DNA of 6,104 bases, taken from positions 1 to 6,104 of the forward strand of contig CAJJLI010000151.1 in the NCBI GenBank assembly GCA_905192625.1, written 5' to 3'. The stretch is from an uncultured Clostridium sp. GTDB taxonomy: Bacteria > Bacillota > Clostridia > Lachnospirales > Lachnospiraceae. The notes under the pieces are model-generated. The model saw only the letters and a list, made by a program, of their open reading frames with translations. It did not search any database and had not been told where the DNA came from. Of this stretch, positions 1 to 6,104 are shown piece after piece (position 1 is the first letter of the stretch; every line of letters begins with the position of its first letter). The translations under genes and the position numbers were made by a program.

Positions 1-124
1 ATTATACAAACAATATTAAATTTACTGAAGAAAGGTATGGATATTTTCAATATGTTATAATAAGACAATTTTAATTTCTTAATTCATTATCTATTTATTT
101 TACATTAGAGCTGTAATATATGGC

Positions 125-176
125 AATTAAAATAAAGGAAGATGGGTTTCATAATTCATCATTCCCCACCTTCCTT
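125..176 (-). terminator. Intrinsic terminator of the arabinofuranosidase gene
   Basis: Arms 135-146 and 165-176 form a 12-bp stem around an 18-nt loop, 15 bases past the stop codon of the GH51 gene. Read on the minus strand the RNA has AAGGAAGGTGGG pairing with CCCATCTTCCTT, where the single irregular pair is a G-U wobble. On the plus strand the same pair is an unpairable A-C. The stem is followed on the minus strand by the T-rich tract TATTTTAATT. The direction of the U tract and the strand-specific wobble both point to termination of minus-strand transcripts. Confidence 0.8.
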
Positions 177-190
177 ATATGTATTTGATA

Positions 191-1708
<1,518 letters not shown>

Positions 1709-1753
1709 TTATATGGATTGATTGATTCACTAAAAAGTTAATAACTTAATTAA

Positions 1754-1782
1754 ATTATAAAATAATTAATAATGATTTACGA
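1754..1782 (-). promoter_or_regulatory. Predicted promoter of the arabinofuranosidase gene
   Basis: On the minus strand a perfect TATAAT (1759 to 1754) lies 17 bp downstream of TCGTAA (1782 to 1777), which matches the -35 consensus at only three of six positions. A start near 1747 would leave a leader of about 50 nt before the ATG. A perfect -10 with a poor -35 is typical of activator-dependent promoters, and the TCCGATT direct repeats begin 5 bp upstream of the -35. A 6+1+6 palindrome, AAGTTA-A-TAACTT (1735-1747), falls on the predicted start site. It may be a chance feature of AT-rich DNA. Confidence 0.55.
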
Positions 1783-1786
1783 TAGC

Positions 1787-1828
1787 TTTTCATCCGATTC
1801 AATTGACTTTTTCTCCGATTTTCATTAC
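1787..1828. promoter_or_regulatory. Tandem 21-bp direct repeat, candidate AraC-family operator
   Basis: Two 21-bp units, 1787-1807 and 1808-1828, agree at 14 of 21 positions. Both contain TTTT followed by TCCGATT (1793-1799 and 1814-1820) and end in AC. The 21-bp period is two helical turns, the spacing expected for the half-sites of a dimeric AraC-type protein, and the pair sits immediately upstream of the arabinofuranosidase -35. That the neighbouring regulator binds here is inference from layout. Confidence 0.55.
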
Positions 1829-1831
1829 ACT
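1803..1831 (+). promoter_or_regulatory. Possible promoter of the AraC-family regulator gene
   Basis: TTGACT (1803-1808, five of six to consensus) and TACACT (1826-1831, four of six) are separated by 17 bp on the plus strand. They lie inside the tandem repeat, so a protein bound there would block or modulate this promoter and give autoregulation. The resulting leader would be about 275 nt, which is long. A promoter closer to the gene is possible, but no clear -35/-10 pair was found in 1860-2100, only isolated TATAAT (1885-1890) and TTGAAC (1942-1947). Confidence 0.35.
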
Positions 1832-1837
1832 TCTAAA

Positions 1838-2101
1838 TAGAATATTGTAACTATAGAATATATTTAACCTTATATTAAGACCGTTATAATTTATACATTT
1901 TATTTCATTTTAATTCTTTTATTTTCTGTAATTCCCATAAATTGAACTTTAATATAAATTCTAATTTTAGTACTTTTTTTAACATAATTTTAGTAAGTTA
2001 AAGCCATACATAAGCACCTCAATCTAAACTCAGCTGTTTACATCAAGTTCCACTATTAATTTACTCATAAAATAAGTTTCTAATTACGCTTGTTCCATGA
2101 T
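1838..2101 (+). other. Long AT-rich stretch before the regulator gene, with an 11-bp direct repeat
   Basis: This non-coding stretch is very AT-rich and has no convincing open frame. It holds a perfect 11-bp direct repeat TAATTTTAGTA (1962-1972 and 1985-1995, 23 bp apart) and a 6-bp inverted repeat TTTAAC/GTTAAA (1978-1983 and 1997-2002). Either could be a second regulatory site or a product of low sequence complexity. No known riboswitch consensus was recognised. Confidence 0.4.
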
Positions 2102-2112
2102 AGGAGGATGGT

Positions 2113-2892
2113 ATGTTTTCGATTAACTATTGTGACTATAATGCATCAAACCCAGACAAAGACCAAATTAATCGTCCGCTTGGAAGTGGTGATTATTTAT
2201 TTTTATATTTCTTAGCACCTATGAAAATAAATATTTCTAACAAGACGACAATTGCACCAGCAAATTCTTTTTTACTCTTCCCACCTGGTATGCCACAAAT
2301 TTATCAAGCAGTCGATAAGTTTAGAAATAGTTATATCCATTTTACAGCAAACAACAAGATAGTGGATAAGTTCAAAATTCCTCAAGGTGAAGTTTTTATT
2401 CTTAAAAATTCTGCTGCAATCAATGAATTTTTTCGAATGATACAAATTGAGTTTTTTTCCGAAGAAAGACATTCGGATATTCTTCTGGACTCCTATATGA
2501 ATCAAATGTTTATTCATATAACAAGAGAATTAAATCACACTGAAAAAAATCAACATATCGATTCGACTTTAAAAGAACAATTTAAAAATGCTCGCTTAGA
2601 GATTTTAACCCATTTGGAAAACGATTGGACGACAGAATCTATGTCTTCCTTAGTCCATATAGGTAAGAGTCAGTTTTTTAACTATTATAAATTATTTTTT
2701 AATAACTCTCCTCGAGAAGAATTACTGAATGCTAGAATCGAAAAAGCAAAATTTTTACTTACGAACGATGCTTATCAAGTAAATCAGGTTGCCTCCATGG
2801 TGGGTTTTAAAAATGTATATCATTTTATTCGCTATTTTAAAAAATGTTGCGGATGCACTCCACAACATTTTAGAAGACTCATTCAAACTTAA
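2113..2892 (+). CDS. AraC/XylS-family transcriptional regulator
   Basis: This 259-residue protein has the usual AraC layout: an N-terminal cupin-like sensing domain (about 20-100, with the FLLFPPGMPQIY motif at 53-64) and a C-terminal double helix-turn-helix domain (about 155-257). The first HTH lies near 174-195. The second is VNQVASMVGFKNVYHFIRYFKKCCGCTP (223-250), the conserved family signature. The start is set by AGGAGG (2102-2107), 5 nt before the ATG. It is divergent from the GH51 gene, so the likely role is arabinose- or oligosaccharide-responsive control of that gene through the tandem repeat at 1787-1828; the ligand is inferred only from the neighbour. Its stop codon overlaps that of the convergent DUF1893 gene within a shared TTAA, and the last HTH codons double as an intrinsic terminator on the opposite strand. 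Confidence 0.93.
   Translation: MFSINYCDYNASNPDKDQINRPLGSGDYLFLYFLAPMKINISNKTTIAPANSFLLFPPGMPQIYQAVDKFRNSYIHFTANNKIVDKFKIPQGEVFILKNSAAINEFFRMIQIEFFSEERHSDILLDSYMNQMFIHITRELNHTEKNQHIDSTLKEQFKNARLEILTHLENDWTTESMSSLVHIGKSQFFNYYKLFFNNSPREELLNARIEKAKFLLTNDAYQVNQVASMVGFKNVYHFIRYFKKCCGCTPQHFRRLIQT
2839..2871 (-). terminator. Intrinsic terminator of the reductase/ECF/DUF1893 group, inside the regulator gene
   Basis: Arms 2841-2853 and 2859-2871 form a hairpin around a 5-nt loop (2854-2858). On the minus strand it is a continuous 13-bp stem: nine pairs AAAATGTTG/CAACATTTT, one G-U wobble, then GGA/TCC, followed by a run of six T (2844 to 2839). On the plus strand the wobble position becomes a C-A mismatch and the following tract is only TTTTAG. 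It lies 18 bases beyond the DUF1893 stop codon. It is therefore read as the terminator for minus-strand transcription, embedded in codons for the conserved C-terminal HTH of the AraC-family protein. Confidence 0.7.
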
Positions 2893-3341
2893 CGCGTAAT
2901 AGGGCTACCAGCATTTGTTTGCATACTTTGAATTTTTTCATGTAATTTTACATATGCCTCCTCGGGGGATTCGATGTTTAAAACCGTTTCCTCCATTGGA
3001 CACATACCATCTTTCTTACGATTTTCTATATATGGAACTAATTTTCCGTAAGAAACAATGATGTTACTCTTTTTTAATACCAACATTGCATGCTCACTTA
3101 TAATATCCGCATACAACTCTTTAATCTCACCTTTGATGAGTAATAACGCAGCTGCCTTTCCAATCACTCGATCGGCAATATAAGCTCCTTTTAATAAATG
3201 CTCATCCTTATGTAACAATTCCATAATTGGTGCAATCCCTTGTTTTTCTGATGTAAAGACGGTATCCTCATTAATACAAACAAAGGTATGGTTACTATTT
3301 AATAATTTTCGTTTTGCCTTATCTAGAAAATTCATGTTCAA
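2889..3341 (-). CDS. DUF1893 protein, cytidine deaminase-like fold, function unknown
   Basis: This 150-residue protein belongs to the DUF1893 (TM1506-like) family. Visible signatures are ADRVIGKAAALLLI (56-69), ELYADIISEHAMLVL (75-89), and NRKKDGMCPME (107-117) with the conserved Cys114. From memory, the Thermotoga maritima TM1506 structure has a cytidine deaminase-like fold without a known activity. The usual zinc-binding deaminase motifs are not evident here, so deaminase activity should not be assumed. No signal peptide or membrane segment is present. The start is a TTG at 3341 with AAGGA 7 nt upstream. An in-frame ATG two codons later (3335) has a 13-nt spacer and is the alternative. The start lies 23 bp inside the ECF S-component gene, so translational coupling is likely, and a role linked to the imported substrate is inferred. 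Confidence 0.88.
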   Translation of the reverse strand: MNMNFLDKAKRKLLNSNHTFVCINEDTVFTSEKQGIAPIMELLHKDEHLLKGAYIADRVIGKAAALLLIKGEIKELYADIISEHAMLVLKKSNIIVSYGKLVPYIENRKKDGMCPMEETVLNIESPEEAYVKLHEKIQSMQTNAGSPITR

Positions 3342-3864
3342 TGATGCTTCCTTTCTTTAACTGGTAAACAAGCGCAGGTAGTATCACTAGTTGTATCAAA
3401 ATTCCAGGAATTCCTTTGATGACAGCATCTAGTGCAGCAATTGGCCCCATATTACTAATTGCAAGTATATTGGTTGCTAACCACAAGCATAAGGCGAATA
3501 CAATTCTACCAGCAACCATTGCGACAACCAACGAAAGATATATTCCAAACTTTCTCTTATAAAAACCAAGTTTATGGTAAAGCATACCTGCAACGAAAGC
3601 ATAAACAGCAAGCTCTATTACCATAAAGGGCATTCTTTGCATTGGTGGCATCGAAAGCAATATCGAGCTTAAAAATGGAGTGAGCGCTCCAACGATTGCA
3701 CCGTAGTAGGGCCCTAATACAAAGCCACAAAGAATGACTGGAATATGCATAGGTAAAAAGATTGTTCCCGCATTTGCGATCCCTGTAAAATGGAATACTT
3801 GAGGCACTAATACACCCAACGCTATAAACATTGCTGCATAAACTATCTTTTTTGTTTCATTCAT
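3319..3864 (-). CDS. ECF transporter S component (substrate-binding membrane protein)
   Basis: This is a 181-residue integral membrane protein with about six hydrophobic segments (near 7-25, 36-53, 55-72, 80-98, 108-133, 150-168), the size and topology of energy-coupling-factor S components. TM1 carries the AxxxA motif (A11 and A15) used by S components to contact EcfT. LPMHIPVILCGFVLGPYYGA (37-56) and the MPPMQRMPF loop (72-80) fit the ECF_trnsprt family that includes vitamin S proteins such as PanT and FolT types. No EcfA or EcfT gene is present, so it probably shares a module encoded elsewhere. The substrate is unknown; a pantothenate-, folate- or other cofactor-like small molecule would be guesses. 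GGAGG (3871-3875) lies 6 nt before the ATG. It follows the reductase gene by 55 bp and overlaps the DUF1893 gene by 23 bp. Confidence 0.88.
   Translation of the reverse strand: MNETKKIVYAAMFIALGVLVPQVFHFTGIANAGTIFLPMHIPVILCGFVLGPYYGAIVGALTPFLSSILLSMPPMQRMPFMVIELAVYAFVAGMLYHKLGFYKRKFGIYLSLVVAMVAGRIVFALCLWLATNILAISNMGPIAALDAVIKGIPGILIQLVILPALVYQLKKGSIIEHEFSR
3347..3354 (-). promoter_or_regulatory. Ribosome binding site that favours a TTG start for the DUF1893 gene
   Basis: AAAGGAAG on the minus strand lies just upstream of the ECF S-component stop codon, inside that gene. The spacer from its AAGGA core is 7 nt to the TTG at 3341 and 13 nt to the ATG at 3335, so spacing favours the unusual TTG. 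Confidence 0.6.
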
Positions 3865-3880
3865 AAAAAACCTCCGTACC

Positions 3881-3915
3881 TGGTAGAAAATAAGTCATAC
3901 TAACGTTCTCTACCA
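3881..3915 (-). other. Intercistronic stem-loop between the reductase and ECF genes
   Basis: Arms 3881-3890 and 3906-3915 pair over 10 positions: seven continuous bp TGGTAGA/TCTACCA, one irregular position, then two more. The irregular pair is an A-C on the plus strand but a G-U wobble in minus-strand RNA. The loop is 15 nt. There is no U tract directly after the stem; the nearest is the T6 between the ECF ribosome binding site and its ATG. It may be a processing or stability element, or a weak attenuator that lowers expression of the two downstream genes. Confidence 0.45.
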
Positions 3916-3919
3916 TAAA

Positions 3920-5044
3920 TTAAACTGCAAATGCATTTCCGATTTCAGTCATAACTTCACTAATCTTTATTGATTGAGGACAGACTTTCTCACACTTTCT
4001 GCATCTCCTACAAGCATCTGCTTTTGTTTCAATGGTGTCATATAATTCTTTTGCTTCTTTCATACCAACAGAAGCAGTTTTATTATATGCCTCAAATGTT
4101 TTTGGAATATGAAGACCGAATGGACATGGCATACAATATTCGCACTTTGTACAAGATACAAGTGCCATCGTATCATATATTTCTTTGGCTTTAGCTAACA
4201 TTGCTATATCTTTTTCTTCTAGCATTCCTATGCTTGATCGATTCGCATATTCTAAATTATCAAGAGTTTGTTGCATATCACTCATACCACTTAAAATAAT
4301 ACTAACCTCTTCACGATTCCAAAGAAAATCCAACGCCCATTCCACTGGTGTTTTACTTTCGCAAAGTGCTGCTTCTACATTCTTTGGTGGAGTTGCAAGT
4401 TTTCCTCCAAGTAACGGTTCCATTATGATTATTCCTAAACCTTTTGAAGCCGCATACTCCATCCCCTGAATCGTAGCTTGATTGTTTACATCAATATAGT
4501 TCATTTGGATCTGACAAAAATCCCAAGCATCGGTACTATCAACAATTGTTTTAAATGCATCCCAATTATCGTGGAAAGAAAATCCCATATGTTTTATTTT
4601 TCCTTTTTTCTTTGCCTCTATCATCTTAGGAATCAAATCATATTTTAAAACAATATCTTGAAAACGTTGTAAACTTAAAGCATGCAATAAATAAAAGTCA
4701 ATGGAATCAATCTCTAGCTTATGTAATTGTTCCTCTAGGTAACGCTCAAAGTCATCCTCAGACTTTATAAGCCAAACTGGTGATTTTGTAGCTACCATTG
4801 CTTTCTCACGATATCCATCTTTTAAAGCCTTACCTACTAATATCTCACTCATCCCATTGTGATATGGGTATGCGGTATCAACGTAATTAACTCCATGATC
4901 GATTGCGGTTCGGATCATTTTAATTGCTTCTTCTTCATGAATGGAAGCATTCCCGTTTTCATCCGTTATAATTGGAAGACGCATCGCCCCAAATCCAAGT
5001 GCAGATACTTCAATTCCTGTCTGTCCCATACTACGATATTTCAT
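3920..5044 (-). CDS. Aldo/keto reductase with C-terminal ferredoxin-like [4Fe-4S] domain
   Basis: This 374-residue protein is of the COG1453 type. Residues 1-285 are the aldo/keto reductase barrel, starting with MKYRSMGQTGIEVSALGFG. The catalytic tetrad is visible as D56 and Y61 (DTAYPYHNG), K87 (ATKSP) and H121 (LLHAL). The tail has two cysteine motifs: C298-C301-C304-C307-P and C345-C348-C351-C355-P, the second a textbook [4Fe-4S] ligand pattern. The fusion suggests electron exchange between NAD(P)H chemistry and a low-potential iron-sulfur carrier in an anaerobe. The substrate cannot be read from sequence. Length is normal and no signal peptide is seen, so it is cytoplasmic. The ATG is preceded by GGAAGG (5052-5057), 7 nt away. 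It heads the minus-strand group with the ECF and DUF1893 genes, but the 55-bp gap and intervening hairpin leave co-transcription likely rather than certain. Confidence 0.95.
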   Translation of the reverse strand: MKYRSMGQTGIEVSALGFGAMRLPIITDENGNASIHEEEAIKMIRTAIDHGVNYVDTAYPYHNGMSEILVGKALKDGYREKAMVATKSPVWLIKSEDDFERYLEEQLHKLEIDSIDFYLLHALSLQRFQDIVLKYDLIPKMIEAKKKGKIKHMGFSFHDNWDAFKTIVDSTDAWDFCQIQMNYIDVNNQATIQGMEYAASKGLGIIIMEPLLGGKLATPPKNVEAALCESKTPVEWALDFLWNREEVSIILSGMSDMQQTLDNLEYANRSSIGMLEEKDIAMLAKAKEIYDTMALVSCTKCEYCMPCPFGLHIPKTFEAYNKTASVGMKEAKELYDTIETKADACRRCRKCEKVCPQSIKISEVMTEIGNAFAV

Positions 5045-5116
5045 GTATTTACCTTCCCTTCTACTAGCTTAACCATATGTACAAAGTGTCGATTCTTACA
5101 GCAGTCTTAAACTACA

Positions 5117-5164
5117 TTACCAATTATACCATGATTTTAAGTGCAACACTATATTAATTGGTAA
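5117..5164. promoter_or_regulatory. Extended -10 promoter of the reductase gene with a flanking 10-bp inverted repeat
   Basis: On the minus strand TGG-TATAAT (5131 to 5123) is an extended -10 with no good -35 at 17 bp, giving a start near 5116 and a leader of about 70 nt. A perfect 10-bp inverted repeat, TTACCAATTA (5117-5126) and TAATTGGTAA (5155-5164), surrounds the promoter, and its left arm overlaps the -10 box. A separate 10-bp palindrome CAATTAATTG lies at 5177-5186. The layout suggests a repressor operator or looping pair; the binding protein is unknown. Confidence 0.45.
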
Positions 5165-5277
5165 AACATACTAATTCAATTAATTGCTTGTATATTCCAT
5201 AACAATGATTTTTGCCAAATAGGAATGGAATTCAACTTTATGTGTTACTATCATGTATGAAATCTATGTATCCATAC

Positions 5278-5283
5278 TATAAT
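5278..5283 (+). promoter_or_regulatory. Possible -10 box of the DUF6512 gene
   Basis: A perfect TATAAT lies 37 bases before the preferred ATG at 5321. The sequence 17-18 bp upstream (around 5254-5260) resembles a -35 only poorly. This is the best plus-strand candidate in the 5045-5320 gap. Confidence 0.35.
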
Positions 5284-5310
5284 CAATATAAAATAATATT
5301 CGTAATAAAT

Positions 5311-5316
5311 GAGGTG
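5311..5316 (+). promoter_or_regulatory. Ribosome binding site deciding the start of the DUF6512 gene
   Basis: GAGGTG lies 4 nt (6 nt from its GAGG core) before the ATG at 5321. The earlier in-frame ATG at 5309 overlaps this site and has no purine-rich site of its own, so 5321 is preferred. Confidence 0.7.
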
Positions 5317-5320
5317 TATT

Positions 5321-5863
5321 ATGACAGTATTAAAGAAGAAGTTAAAACCCTATTTAAAAAACACAATCTTCGGCATCTTATTTACCATTGCCTTAGGTAC
5401 CTTTTTGCATTTTACCTATGATATATCTGGCAAAAGCCCTTTCGTTGGAGCTTTTAGTGCAGTGAACGAAAGTGTTTGGGAACATTTAAAGTTATTGTTT
5501 ATACCTTTTTTCATTTATACGATTGTATCCTATTTTACCCTGAAGAATCGAAGTGAAAACTTTCTACTATCAAGTGCCATTGGAGTTATCTTTGGAATGC
5601 TCTTTATTGTTATCGGTTTTTATGCTTACACAGCGATTGTTGGTCATTCTATTCTACCAGTGGATATCGCACTTTTCGTACTGGCTTGTATGTTTTCTTT
5701 TCTTATGCGTAATTACCTTATAAGAAATAATGCCTTTGATTCTATTTTCTCGGAGTATATAGGCATGGCTTTGTTTATCTTCCTACTACTACTGTTTGTC
5801 GTATTTACGTTTTATCCTCCTGACTTAGCTATGTTTTCAAATCCAGAAGAGGGTTTAAAATAA
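5321..5863 (+). CDS. DUF6512-family polytopic membrane protein, function unknown
   Basis: From the preferred ATG this is a 180-residue protein; an upstream ATG at 5309 would add four residues but lacks a ribosome binding site. It has a basic N-terminus (KKKLK) and about five hydrophobic segments (near 14-31, 57-73, 82-106, 111-130, 145-165). Conserved-looking polar motifs sit next to the membrane: LHFTYDISG (29-37) and FSAVNESVWEHLKLLF (45-60), followed late by FYPPDLAMF (164-172). I recognise these as DUF6512 features, a family common in clostridia. The acidic and histidine residues in NESVWEH could form a metal or catalytic site within the membrane, but that is speculation. The gene is divergent from the reductase and appears monocistronic, with a hairpin terminator 45 bases after its stop. 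Confidence 0.85.
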   Translation: MTVLKKKLKPYLKNTIFGILFTIALGTFLHFTYDISGKSPFVGAFSAVNESVWEHLKLLFIPFFIYTIVSYFTLKNRSENFLLSSAIGVIFGMLFIVIGFYAYTAIVGHSILPVDIALFVLACMFSFLMRNYLIRNNAFDSIFSEYIGMALFIFLLLLFVVFTFYPPDLAMFSNPEEGLK

Positions 5864-5906
5864 GTATTTGAAATAACTATTAACCATTTCGTATAGCGGC
5901 AAACCT

Positions 5907-5984
5907 AAAAAACCACGGATATGCCTTATTCGTTGAGTGAATCATTCTAAGACCTCAACCTAATACTGACATATCCGTGGTTTT
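5907..5984. terminator. Long hairpin, probable bidirectional terminator
   Basis: Arms 5909-5923 and 5970-5984 are a perfect 15-bp inverted repeat, AAAACCACGGATATG/CATATCCGTGGTTTT. The 46-nt interior folds further through TATT/AATA (5927-5930, 5962-5965) and GTTGAG/CTCAAC (5932-5937, 5954-5959), so the whole is one long imperfect hairpin. Plus-strand RNA ends in UUUUG and minus-strand RNA in UUUUUU. It would end the DUF6512 transcript and any minus-strand transcript entering from the right. The interior is longer than in most intrinsic terminators. Confidence 0.7.
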
Positions 5985-6014
5985 GTTACTTCCATCTTAA
6001 ATTTTCTTCAAAAC

Positions 6015-6104
6015 TTTACCAGGATGCTGGCAAAGAGAGGTCCCAGGATGACATCTCAGTGGTAAATCTAGAGAATATTAACTCTAGATTGGAGCAGGAA
6101 GACA
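6015..6104. other. Unexplained structured segment at the right edge
   Basis: Bases 6015-6062 are about half G+C, well above the surroundings. They hold the octamer CCAGGATG twice (6019-6026 and 6043-6050). Several inverted repeats are nested: TTTACCA/TGGTAAA (6015-6021, 6060-6066), CCAG/CTGG (6019-6022, 6027-6030), and a perfect 9-bp AATCTAGAG/CTCTAGATT (6065-6073, 6082-6090) with an 8-nt loop. On the minus strand a frame is open from the window edge to a TAA at 6018-6016 and would end in SWDLSLPASW. It stops 32 bases before the bidirectional hairpin, as a gene end would. Whether this is a structured RNA or the truncated 3' end of a minus-strand gene cannot be settled from 28 codons. Confidence 0.35.

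Noticed and set aside
1..120. Possible small gene or promoter (TATAAT at 56-61)
   Set aside because: Only tiny open frames are present and no -35 partner or following gene is visible, so nothing can be supported in this stretch.
2272..2517. 81-codon minus-strand frame
   Set aside because: It is antisense to the cupin-like half of the AraC-family gene and has no supporting motif or ribosome binding site.
3970..4469. Two plus-strand open frames (3970-4194 and 4185-4469)
   Set aside because: Both are antisense to the reductase, whose catalytic and cysteine motifs are intact in the real frame.
5212..5421. 69-codon plus-strand frame overlapping the start of the DUF6512 gene
   Set aside because: No ribosome binding site is seen, it overlaps the well-supported membrane protein gene in another frame, and its translation shows no recognisable family.
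5909..5984. Miniature transposon (MITE) with terminal inverted repeats
   Set aside because: No flanking target duplication was found and the flanking A and T runs fit a terminator better. It stays open only as a genome-search question.
6054..6059. CTGAGA on the minus strand, resembling the TPP riboswitch core
   Set aside because: The other invariant TPP elements (such as GAACCTGAT) are missing, so one hexamer is not enough.

Overview
The window comes from a low-GC Gram-positive bacterium, most likely an anaerobic clostridium of the Lachnospiraceae type. The DNA is AT-rich, ribosome binding sites are strong AGGAGG-type, and the gene set fits: an intracellular GH51 arabinofuranosidase, an ECF vitamin-transporter S component, an aldo/keto reductase carrying a ferredoxin-like tail, and a DUF6512 membrane protein. 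Species assignment is inference only.

Left part (1-2892): a minus-strand GH51 alpha-L-arabinofuranosidase gene with an intrinsic terminator behind it (about 125-176), and a divergent plus-strand AraC-family regulator. The 416-bp gap between them carries two TCCGATT half-sites exactly 21 bp apart. They lie directly upstream of a weak -35 and perfect TATAAT facing the arabinofuranosidase gene. The layout suggests a pentose-sensing regulator that activates the enzyme gene and may control itself.

Centre (2889-5044): a minus-strand group in the order aldo/keto reductase with two Fe-S motifs, ECF S component, DUF1893 protein. The last two genes overlap by 23 bp and look translationally coupled. 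The group ends tail-to-tail with the AraC gene: the two stop codons share one TTAA. Its apparent terminator lies inside the AraC coding sequence. An extended -10 promoter with a 10-bp inverted repeat precedes the reductase gene.

Right part (5045-6104): a divergent plus-strand gene for a small polytopic membrane protein (DUF6512), then a long perfect-stem hairpin that can terminate in both directions. The last ~90 bases are unexplained: a GC-richer stretch with a repeated octamer and nested inverted repeats, which is either a structured RNA or the tail of a minus-strand gene cut by the window edge.

The most interesting items are the regulator/operator layout, the terminator buried in the opposing gene, the coupling of an orphan ECF S component with the uncharacterised DUF1893 family, and the unexplained right edge. 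No CRISPR array, tRNA, rRNA, insertion sequence or recognisable riboswitch was seen.
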